Assembly (NCBI GenBank): GCA_014529385.2
Contig: CM043942.1
Location: 53,258,647 to 53,322,646 of the forward strand
Direction: 5' to 3'
Origin: Adiantum capillus-veneris
Taxonomy: Eukaryota > Streptophyta > Polypodiopsida > Polypodiales > Pteridaceae
DNA length: 64,000 nucleotides
Shown: one piece after another, positions 56,078-64,000 of the stretch
Position numbering within the stretch: the stretch's first letter is position 1
How the letters are laid out: each line of letters opens with the position of its first letter
The notes under the pieces: model-generated
Told to the model about the DNA's origin: nothing
The model's input: the letters and a program-made list of their open reading frames with translations, nothing else
The model's database searches: none
Translations under genes and position numbers: made by a program

Positions 56078-56456
56078 AATTGCAACGTGGTTGATGTATA
56101 TCTGATGCATTTCCACCGTTTGCTATCACGTCTGGATGAGTAAACACATGCTGAACAAGAACTTCCTTTACAGATCTTTTGCCGATTTCAACTTTGAAAT
56201 CCAACACTCTGGACTTCCATGCTGAGCGGTAAATGTTGATACCACTAGACCTCTTGGGTCTTCATGGTTGCATGAGGACCCATGAACCTTTGTTTATCCT
56301 TTGTCCAACCCATTGGTTCTCTGCACTTATTGAAGTTGATATTGTAATTGAGGATATGCTACTACTTGGCTTTCTAGGGAAAGTGCAGCTGTTGGTTGTT
56401 GGTGTGAGAGACAGTAAACACCTGGAGCTTCTTGGGTGAGAAGACATGGAAGCCAT
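56078..56456 (-). pseudogene. Exon 1 of the antisense gene, with one TGA
   Basis: Starts MASMSSHPRSSRCLLSLTPT, Ser/Thr/Arg-rich and poor in acidic residues, like a plastid targeting peptide. A TGA at 56262-56264 stands where CGA (Arg) would continue in frame into RPKRSSGINIYRSAWKSRV and GKRSVKEVLVQHVFTHPDV. It ends at the donor AATT/GTAAGT (56072-56077). CGA to TGA is the usual result of methyl-CpG decay in silenced transposons. The alternative is that translation starts after the TGA, but no ATG is there. Confidence 0.45.
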
Positions 56457-56809
56457 AGCTCTCAGAGAAAAGCTTTAGTGGAGGGAGATTCACTTTGAAA
56501 GCATTCTAATGGAGGGAAAGTGTTTTAGAATTCCAATATCTTGTGCGGGCTTAATGGTCACCCTCCAGTACGTTAATGACCATAAGAGAATATCAGAAGT
56601 GGGACCACTGGCAAGCACCTAATAGCTCGGTAAAAGGAAGGAAATTACGATGCCACAATCCTAGATTCGTGAAAGTTTTATGCTATTTTTTTATTTTTTG
56701 AGTCTTTCCACGTACTTTCCTACGTAACGTAGCCTTCGTGCTCATTGGACGCACTCTATTTTTCTCTCTCTTCATATGGCCCTCCAAATGACCTCCGAAA
56801 TTTCCTAAT

Positions 56810-57380
56810 GGAGCGTGTTAGCATCGAGGAGCTCTTTGCGTCGACACAAGCAATGCAAGCCGAGGACCACATCGCGAGCCCGCCTGCTACGAGCTATATT
56901 TGGTCGTAAGTACCTCAAACGACATCCGTTCTGAATGATTGAGTAGTCATTAGAATTAGGGCGAGAAGATCTTCGTGTTGATGTCTTTGTAGATCAATTT
57001 CGGACACTTTGGAAATTTCTATTTTGAGTCTATCGCGACAGCGATTAGAGATCTTACAGTTATGGTTTTCAAGGTTTAGGTGTTTGGCCATATAGGATAT
57101 GTCCTTGTGAGTCTTGGCCTCCGATTTCGAGTCATTCTGATATGAATTGAGACTGTTTCGAGCTTGTAGTGTTTCGTAGGATGCGTTGTCTATTTCTTTG
57201 CTTTATGGTAGTGTTGTGGTAGGATTAGTGACTGTAGAGTGTTGTTCGTGTCTAGCTCAAGGTTGACAACCGAGAGATTGCCTCCATGCCCTAGTCGGGT
57301 CAGCTACGTCCTCAGATTGACAGTTTGTTGGTGTGTGTTCTCGTTGTGCTCCATCGTTCGTCGCGGCGTACCCGCTAATA
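56810..57380 (+). repeat. Gypsy-type 3' LTR, 5'-truncated
   Basis: Matches 41666-42248 with scattered differences, about the last 570 bases of the LTR, ending CCCGCTAATA and followed by TACAC. The first ~490 bases of the LTR are missing. Confidence 0.92.
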
Positions 57381-57385
57381 TACAC

Positions 57386-57800
57386 TCGAAAAGGAAGTTA
57401 TGAAATGTATATGCCAATCGCAACCCCATGACATCTCCTCTTCCTCTTTAGTAATCAACACTCCACTCCTCTTTGCCTCTAAGAGTGTCGCATCTAACCA
57501 CCGCCCAGTTGGAAAGTCATGCAATTTCTAAAGATGGTATAGAAAATGAAGGTGTCTAGTTGCATGGTTGTGCTTGAATTGAAGGCGATCTGTCAAATGT
57601 TGTTGCTTTTCCCCTTCGTACCTCTCTAGCCACTTTTGCATGGTGTCTGAGTTGAGAAGGAAAAATCTCATAACCTTTTCTCGCATTGTGATGTCCAAAT
57701 TCCTAATGATTCCTTGTCCTTGCGGCTCGTCCCCTGTCACCTTGACATTGAACTCAGTAGTCCACATTCGGAGCATATTTGGATCAATTGAGAAGCATTG
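57386..57800 (-). pseudogene. TNP2 transposase, part before DUF4216 (second CACTA)
   Basis: Minus strand: QKSPQCFSIDPNMLRMWTTE, REKVMRFFLLNSDTMQKWLE, KHNHATRHLHFL, then a TAG followed in the same frame by KLHDFPTGRWLDATLLEAK, ITKEEEEMSWGCDWH. F-L-L-N, the H-N pair and D-F-P-x-W/R with a later W-G-C-D match the stretch between DUF4218 and DUF4216 in plant TNP2 proteins. The match is moderate, but the position, directly outside the Gypsy-type insertion and upstream of the DUF4216 part, supports it. Confidence 0.55.
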
Positions 57801-57938
57801 TGGACTTTTTTGGAATCTGGAGAGCTTGGAGCTTCTGAGAGTTTGGCAGATAGCGACATCGTCTTCAGTTTACAGCGGTTTTCAGGTATATTTTTTAAAT
57901 TTTCAGTAAATACTAACTTTATTTTGTGTTGTGCCAGA

Positions 57939-58235
57939 CTTGTGTGGTGCAGTAGTTTCGGCTCTCACCACAAAGTTGGCTTGTAGGTCATAGTCCACTT
58001 CGTGGTGTGTAGCCATATGGCTCACTCGAGAGGTGTGTAGAATATAGTTTCCTTTCTCGTGGTGTGTAGTTAAATAACTCACTCCAGGGAAGGCTTAGGG
58101 TAAATTTAGATTCTCACTCGTATGGTGTAGTAGTAGTATATCTCTCACCATAGAGATGAGTTACGATTAGAGGTCGACTCGTGGAGTGTAGTAGGCATGA
58201 TGCTACACCTCTCACTTCAGAGTGGCCTATAAAAT
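57939..58235. repeat. Five-unit, ~60-bp minisatellite with palindromic centres
   Basis: Units starting CTTGTGTGGTG or CTCGTGGTGTGTAG begin at 57939, 57998, 58056, 58117 and 58178 (periods 59, 58, 61, 61). Each ends with CTCAC and AGAG words. Three units carry different inverted repeats at the same place: AGCCATATGGCT (58011), AGTTAAATAACT (58068) and GTAGGCATGATGCTAC (58191). It could be the subterminal array of the second CACTA or an unrelated minisatellite. Confidence 0.75.
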
Positions 58236-58430
58236 TTACAATCTTAAAGTAAATCATTATTCATTATTCTACATAGAAGCACAAAGATTAACGTTCGTCA
58301 TTTTAAGAGTGTAGAGATGCATACTTTATGCCCTCTTCATCTTAATGGGACTTTCGTTATTTTTGTGCTTCTATTTCTATAGTAACATCATTGTTCATCA
58401 GCAGATGACTTGGTGTTACTCTGAACGTAG

Positions 58431-61028
58431 TGATAGCCGTTTTTTGGCTTTCCATAATTGCCATAGTAAGCTACCTCACCCTATCAAATCACTCAAACAT
58501 TTTGGTTATCCCTACCATTTCACTATACATAGGCGTGTGTGAGTTAGGGGACTTTCTCTATATTTTCTTAAAAACCCTTAATTAGCTAGTCACTGGGTTA
58601 GTTGAGCCAAAGAAATAATAAAAATAAAAAATATAAGTATATTATGGCCCATTTGTGTGTAAATATTTTATTGTATATAGTGCTTAAATATAAGGATTTT
58701 TCATAATTATTTTGGTATTTATTTAAATATTTATACTTAGGTGTGTGTTATTTATGCTGTGTACATTGACTCACTATTACCATATTTTTTTCTTAGCATT
58801 TTGCATACTCTTTATTTCATATAAAAATAATTTCATGCAAGCTTCTCTTATTTTTGGGTGTAACTCTATCCCAAAAAAATCCAAAAAAACTAGTTCTATT
58901 TATGTGTATATTTTTTCACTATTGTGATTTTTTCCTTCCTACATCTATTCTCTATTACTCTCATAAACTAGACCACAAAAATATACATCTTTTTATGGTA
59001 GACTTATAATGAGACAGATTTATTTTGACCCCTTTATGTTTTTTCCACCTATATTATTTTTATTTGACATGTACATATTTTTTTAGACCCCTCAATATTT
59101 GATTTTCTTAGTTGTACTATTCACTTATATCATGATCTCAACAATATCTTCAATTATAGACCTACCAAATAAAGTCAAGGATATGTGGCACGCATGCATA
59201 CACCATGGGGAGCTCACTCTTGGAGGTATTCAAAAGAATCATCCAAAGAAGAACCTCAAAAGGACCTTGTGCAGTGGCAAAAATAGTCGGTTTTGGTAAA
59301 TTTTTGAAGATCACATGCTCCCTGAATTTGGAAAGGTGATACAAACAAAAGTTGTAGCTCGTGAGCTGAACTTTCACCTCAAGTTTTTTCATATTTTTTT
59401 GAGCTACGAGCTGTGAGCTATGATTTTATTGGTGGACCTCAGTTTGCCCATGCTATGCAGCCACACTCCCTCTTCCACTTTATCATTTTCCTCTTTCACA
59501 CACACTCCTCCCTCTCCTTCCCACTCCCAAACCTACAACACCCATGTTCTAATTCACCCTCTTCACCATTTCCACATCTCTCACACCTCCATAGACTTCA
59601 TCCTCCATGTCTACACCCTATGTGTCCCCTTTCCCTTTACATATATGTCCATATTACCATACTCTCTTCAGCTTTGTAAAGAACTTCAAAAAATAAAAAG
59701 AAAATCCAAGGATAACCTCTGCAAATGAAACTTTTATCATGAATTTTCCAAGGTTTGAAATAACATAGGTTCATCGACACGCGCTGCTTCGCCATGCCGA
59801 CTGCTTCTTCTTCGGGTGCTGTAAAGAGGTGAATGTCAACTTCTCCAAAGCTTCAATCTCTCTTTACAAGCTCATCCCTTCTGTAACTTTCTCATCATAT
59901 ATCTCACCATTTGGTGAATAATTTTGTAAATATTATTTAGTGATAATTGCTAACTACTAACCACTAACCTTATTATAAAATGCACCCTCTACTAGAGTAG
60001 GCACTCCCAAATTATTCACTCAATCCTCTCTCCTTTCATCCTCAATAATTCTCTTCCCTTGAGCCCACATCCATGTGACTCAAAGGACAAGAGAGACCCA
60101 CCCTCATTAAAAAAAACTAAAATATGCATAATCTTTTATTCCTTCAAATAAACTTGATTAGGCCTAATCCTAATCGGGGCTTCTAAAACCTATAAATAGA
60201 GCCCTTCTCTCCCTTGTAAATTATCACATGATCACACTACACCACACCATTCTCAACACATAACACACCACTCTTCAATCCTAGTTGTGTAGAGTGTGTG
60301 CATTGTGAGTGCTCTATTCCATCACTACACATAGGTGCATGGAGAAGCTTGAAGTTAGTTATGCCACCTAGAGGAGTGGAGTGATACTATACTCTACAAT
60401 CACACTTGTAGCCTACTCTTGTCCATAAATAAGATTCATAGTTTTGAGTGCAATTGTATGCTGCAACTACGACTCTTCGCTCCAAATTGACTTGATAAGT
60501 TGGCTCATCATGTGGTTGAAGGTATATTGTCCTTGAAGTTTGTTGTGCCATTTCATGCTTGGTGGTTTGAGGGCTTGTTGAATTGTTTGCCAAAACTTTC
60601 AATTGTAAGAGGGTGCTCGGTGAGAGGGCTCCCGTGACCCTAAGACAATTTGTGTATTGGCAACAAGGTCAAGTTTTGTGTTGTCTCTCTATTTCTCATC
60701 AAGCTTTGTGTGCATCTAGTCTTTAAGGCTAAGAATGAGTTGCTCAAGTTAATTTGTGCGCTTTATCTCTCTCTGGCGTGGTGAATGTTTGTGTTTGGTG
60801 TGTGTGGCTATCTTGCATTCCCCTCTCTTTGTGCGTTTGAGTACAAGGAGATATCACGTGAGTCCTAGTTCGCATCTACAACTAGGTGGTGCCCCTTTTC
60901 TTGTTTGGTTTTTGGATGTGGGTTGTTGTTGTCTCTGATTGTGCTTGCCCCAACCTCAATTGAGCAACACTGGAGCCTCGAAGGGTGTTTAGAGGCCACT
61001 CTTCTTGTTGCCCGCCCGGACCGCCTCA
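58431..61028 (+). repeat. 5' LTR (about 2.6 kb; inner end tentative)
   Basis: The end is placed at CCGCCTCA before AATTGGTGCGCCC, which may be the primer site. The inner boundary cannot be verified because the 3' LTR runs out of the window. Confidence 0.6.
60191..60198 (+). promoter_or_regulatory. Likely TATA box in the long LTR
   Basis: TATAAATA, followed about 30 bases later by AGCCCTTCTCTCCC-like sequence and ~1.1 kb before the gag ORF, fits an LTR promoter. Confidence 0.55.
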
Positions 61029-61335
61029 AATTGGTGCGCCCACTAAGGACTGACTTTGTGCTTATTGTTGTTGTATTGCATGAATGCTTGAATTTTAGCA
61101 TAATCAAGAAGATTATATGAATCATGAAAACTTGTACGACTGAGTTTAATTTCAATGCAACAAAAATTGATCTAGAATATGGTTTGGATTAGCATAACAT
61201 AAGAAAGGAAAAAACATTTTCACATAAGAAACTACAATTCATGAGACCTTTCAAAACTTTGTGTAGTTAGTTGATGTCATGAGAGAAAATGATTGTTTGA
61301 AACTAATCTTTGTGTGGTTCTAGCATTGAGAGACT

Positions 61336-63366
61336 ATGACACGCTATACCTTTGATGATATCTCAATCTTTTTTGGAAATTTAGAAGAAGATGTTGATGA
61401 TTTTCTTGCTGATTTTAGAATGGTTTGTCGTATCCTTGTTAAAAGGGATGACATTGAAAAAGGGGATTTTCTATTGCTACGCCTTAGAGGCAACGCTGAG
61501 CAATGGTTTTGGAGTCTGTCTTCTCGAATTGAAAATGGGTATACCCAAATTTCCAAACCTTTGAAGACCAGATTCTCTAAATTTCCAACAACGGAGAAAG
61601 CACGGGCTTTATTAGGGAGACTTCAACAACATGGTGAAGACTACTATGCTCATGAGGATATATTTTCTCATCAATGGGGAGGATATGGGTTTAGTTCTAC
61701 ATTTCTAGATTATGTAAAAATGGAGCAATTTATTTCGGGTTTGTCTCCTTTCCTAAAGACTAAGGTTACTTGTAGTGGACCCTCTACCTTTGAAGAAGCG
61801 GTCACTATTGCCCGAAGGAAGTTTCACAAGTACTTCTACATCAAAAATGGTTTCCATCATGCTGGAAGAACCAACCATCATGAAAGTGTTTCTATCAAGG
61901 AGTCATCTCCTTTGCCATACTTGTCTCCTTCTACTCCGAAAAATGTTGAAGAAGTTACTTACATGCCAAATGATTATTCAAGTGCTAAAGTGTGTGGCCA
62001 AGATTCAAATGTGGAATCTCTTTCTTCTACCTTTATCACAAGCATGCAAAAATCGACACAAGATATCTCAAATGGCATTGATGATTCAACAATGGATACA
62101 TCCAACCTTTTGGCGGAGGATCACTTTCTAGTCCGAGCAGACGAAGCTTTTGTGCAACATGACTCTATGGAGAATGAAGACCTTGAAGGTAACCTTGATC
62201 TTATGGAATGTTCTGAGAGTGTATCTTGTCTAAAAGAAGAGAGTGAAGAAGAAGATGAAATCATAGGTGGGGAAATCATGGACCACATTGATCATAAAGA
62301 GATGATTGTGTACATGGAATGCCAACTCCAAAACAAAGCAGAAGAGTGTGAGTTGAATCCATGTGAGGATAATCTTCAAGAAGTGTTTGAGGATGTTGAA
62401 AAGCATCGGTATGACCCATGTATATTAAGCATGGAGGAACCTATCATGCAAGAAGCCAAAGTTTTCACAAAATCAAACAGTAATCCATCAACCTTTGATG
62501 TGGTACAATGTGAGGAGTTACAACCTTGCCAAAGGGGGGGCTTAGAAGGGGATCAAGAACATGGGAGAGTAGTAAAAAATAAAATGATAAAAGGAAACTG
62601 TCAGAAGGGTATCATTCTCTCCAATGGTGTTTTAGTGGGTGGCCCTTCATTCATGGGACAATCTCTTAGCAAGAAAATACAAACTTTGGAAGCCCCAATC
62701 ATCTTCACATTGGGTTTCACCTCTTCAAAGTCAACTTCTCCTCTCTTCACATATACCTTTCATCGGGGACACCATACCTTCTTAAGTGGAAGAGGACATG
62801 AATACTTGGTGATGAAGAGATGTTTCCAAACCTTCTACATTTGGTTCTTTGGTGTATGGAGGTCGCACATTGTGATGCTTTTGGTCTTCATCATAGATGA
62901 AAAACTTGTTGATTGCTACATGTGGATATTTCATCAATCAGTTCTCTTCCAATGTGTTGGAAGCAATAGAAACCTTCATCTATTATCTACTTATGTGGTA
63001 AACTATTTGCAATATCTTCCAATAGGAGTTGGAAGCATGGATCAAGCTTTCCTAAATCATGAAGGTCATAGAATTTTTGACTTGATGAGCCTACCCAAGT
63101 TGAATGAATTTTATGAGCTACAGTTTAGGAATTTGCTCATACAAGCTCTTGAAGATCGTAGCAGATACATCAACTTTACACAGGAGGAAGAGAAACCAAT
63201 CTTTTATATCACATTCATAGTGATAGATGCAATGATGGATAACAATAAAATCTACAAGTTTCTTCAACCAAAATCAGTAAGTGATTCCATACCATACATC
63301 TCTCTTTGGGAAAGATATTTCAAGATCTTTGATCCTGGGGGGTGCTTATGGAAACTTTCTCAATGA
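61336..63366 (+). CDS. Gag-like protein of the 58431 LTR element
   Basis: 676 codons, intact. Residues 1-190 show the plant Retrotrans_gag pattern: FFGNLEEDVDDFLADFRMVC, FLLLRLRGNAEQWFWSLSSR, a LKTRFSKFP segment, and YVKMEQFISGLSPFLKTKVT with FEEAVTIARRKF. The middle (about 200-400) is acidic and Ser/Glu-rich. No CCHC knuckle or D-S-G protease motif is seen. The last 200 residues are hydrophobic and aromatic (FYIWFFGVWRSHIVMLLVFI) and do not look like gag. This may be a degraded region, a membrane-like domain or a domain swap. ATG at 61336 is the first in the frame. Confidence 0.7.
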   Translation: MTRYTFDDISIFFGNLEEDVDDFLADFRMVCRILVKRDDIEKGDFLLLRLRGNAEQWFWSLSSRIENGYTQISKPLKTRFSKFPTTEKARALLGRLQQHGEDYYAHEDIFSHQWGGYGFSSTFLDYVKMEQFISGLSPFLKTKVTCSGPSTFEEAVTIARRKFHKYFYIKNGFHHAGRTNHHESVSIKESSPLPYLSPSTPKNVEEVTYMPNDYSSAKVCGQDSNVESLSSTFITSMQKSTQDISNGIDDSTMDTSNLLAEDHFLVRADEAFVQHDSMENEDLEGNLDLMECSESVSCLKEESEEEDEIIGGEIMDHIDHKEMIVYMECQLQNKAEECELNPCEDNLQEVFEDVEKHRYDPCILSMEEPIMQEAKVFTKSNSNPSTFDVVQCEELQPCQRGGLEGDQEHGRVVKNKMIKGNCQKGIILSNGVLVGGPSFMGQSLSKKIQTLEAPIIFTLGFTSSKSTSPLFTYTFHRGHHTFLSGRGHEYLVMKRCFQTFYIWFFGVWRSHIVMLLVFIIDEKLVDCYMWIFHQSVLFQCVGSNRNLHLLSTYVVNYLQYLPIGVGSMDQAFLNHEGHRIFDLMSLPKLNEFYELQFRNLLIQALEDRSRYINFTQEEEKPIFYITFIVIDAMMDNNKIYKFLQPKSVSDSIPYISLWERYFKIFDPGGCLWKLSQ

Positions 63367-63541
63367 AGGAGGTTTCCTCAGTCACTTCATCCTGCTATTG
63401 GCTCTGAGAACCTTTCATATCACACAAGGTTTTTTAATCATACAACAAAGGTTCTTCAAAGATGAGAGCAGACAAAGACAGACGTTACACAATCTACATG
63501 CTGTATGGTCGGATAAATGGTACATAAATGTACCATTATCT

Positions 63542-63551
63542 AAGGGGGGGC
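63542..63551 (+). other. Polypurine tract
   Basis: AAGGGGGGGC just before the 3' LTR start (63555), the normal position for second-strand priming. Confidence 0.8.
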
Positions 63552-63554
63552 TAA

Positions 63555-64000
63555 TGATAGCCGTTTTTCGACTTTCCATAATTGACATAGTAAGCTACCT
63601 CACCCTATCAAATCACTCAAACATTTTGGTTATCCCTACCATTTCACTGTACATAGGCGTTGTGAGTTAGGGGACTTTCCCTATATTTTCTTAAAAACCC
63701 TTAACTAGCTAGTCACTGGGCTAGTTGAGCCAAAAAAATAATAAAAATAAAAAAAAAATATATTATTATGGCCCATTTGTGTGTAAATTTTCATTGTATA
63801 TAGGGCCTAAATATAAGGATTTTTCATAAATATTTGGTATTTATTTAAATATTTATTAGGTGGTGTGTGTTATTTATGCTATGTACATGTGACTCACCAT
63901 TACCATATTTTTTCTTACCATTTTTGCATACTCTTTCATATATTTTTATAAAATAATTTCATGCAAGTTTTTTGTTTTTTTTACTGTATCCCCAAAAAAA
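63555..64000 (+). repeat. 3' LTR, cut by the window end
   Basis: Close copy of 58431-58860. Confidence 0.9.

Larger units (their letters stand above)
41178..57380 (+). mobile_element. Gypsy-type LTR element, 16.2 kb, gag and protease but no RT or integrase
   Basis: 5' LTR at 41178-42248, truncated 3' LTR at 56810-57380, 5-bp duplication TACAC at 41173-41177 and 57381-57385. The primer site TTGGCGCTGTTTTGTCGGGG follows the 5' LTR, as in plant Gypsy (Athila/Tat-like) elements. The interior holds a repetitive 2.8-kb leader, gag (45056), a zinc-knuckle and protease frame (45916), a basic ORF (49121), a small ORF (51719), a nested LTR fragment, a LINE-like fragment and an antisense two-exon gene. 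No YxDD reverse transcriptase, RNase H or integrase motif is visible on either strand. The last two bases of the 3' LTR are TA in place of CA. Confidence 0.9.
27105..57900 (-). mobile_element. Second CACTA element, read right to left and split by nested LTR elements
   Basis: The left terminus CACTACAAGAGG at 27105-27116 is identical to that of the first CACTA. It is preceded by ACA (27102-27104), the expected 3-bp duplication, and followed by about 260 bases rich in TCGGTA and GACG words. Reading the minus strand from the right, the order is TNP2 (about 57800 to 38391), then a PF03004-type second protein (38202 to 28085), then this terminus, as in plant CACTA elements. Copia, small LTR and Gypsy-type elements interrupt the coding parts at 28568-37611, 38489-40484 and 41178-57380. 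The right terminus is not found before the LTR element at 58431. The right limit given is only the last coding trace. Confidence 0.8.
58431..64000 (+). mobile_element. LTR element with ~2.6-kb LTRs and a gag-like ORF only; 3' LTR cut by the window end
   Basis: The sequence TGATAGCCGTTTTT starts at 58431 and again at 63555, and the following ~445 bases are nearly identical. A polypurine tract AAGGGGGGGC (63542-63551) lies just before the second copy. The interior is about 2.5 kb and holds one 676-codon gag-like gene. No protease, RT or integrase is seen between the two LTRs, so the element is non-autonomous. The right end and its target duplication are outside the window. Confidence 0.85.

Overview
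The window looks like nuclear DNA of a seed-free land plant, most likely a fern or lycophyte. The evidence is a PLS-class PPR-DYW editing factor plus several other PPR scraps, plant-type CACTA, Copia and Gypsy elements, GT-AG introns, long GA/CA microsatellites and no bacterial-style operons. The lineage call is an inference from PPR style and transposon load. Almost everything here is mobile DNA at different stages of decay.

Layout. 1-840: the 3' part of a decayed LTR element encoding a coiled-coil protein. 945-1395: a fragment of a tyrosine-recombinase-associated (DUF3504/Crypton-like) domain. 3946-4062: a hairpin. 4419-7091: an intronless PPR-DYW gene with one in-frame stop. 7910-8565: a KH-domain scrap running into antisense PPR scraps. 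8962-9905: possible exons of an unrecognised minus-strand gene. 10270-12650: a decayed LINE. 11984-27104: a tandem array of three copies of a ~4.4-4.5 kb unit. Copy 1 was later split by a 4,552-bp CACTA element (15845-20396), whose empty site is preserved in copy 2. That CACTA carries a broken TNP2 transposase and a captured heavy-metal-associated (HMA) gene fragment. 27105 to about 57900: a second CACTA element, read right to left, which holds other insertions like a Russian doll. These are a Copia element (28568-37611) that itself contains a second, internally deleted Copia element (29515-33356); a 2-kb LTR element with a single coiled-coil protein gene (38489-40484); and a 16.2-kb Gypsy-type element (41178-57380). 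All four have matching 5-bp target-site duplications that I could read. 58431 to the window end: another LTR element with very long LTRs and a gag-like protein but no pol.

The most interesting points are these. (1) Three LTR elements here encode gag-like or coiled-coil proteins but no reverse transcriptase or integrase, so they would have to use enzymes supplied by other elements. (2) The Gypsy-type element has an untranslated leader made of ~298-bp repeats, each centred on an 18-bp palindrome. It also has gag plus protease but no RT, four scattered zinc knuckles, and an antisense two-exon gene near its 3' LTR whose splice phase is consistent. (3) The small 38489-40484 element carries an intact 425-codon coiled-coil gene, and a decayed relative lies at the left edge of the window. 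(4) The CACTA element captured an HMA gene fragment between direct repeats. No gene symbols are assigned because none could be recognised with confidence.
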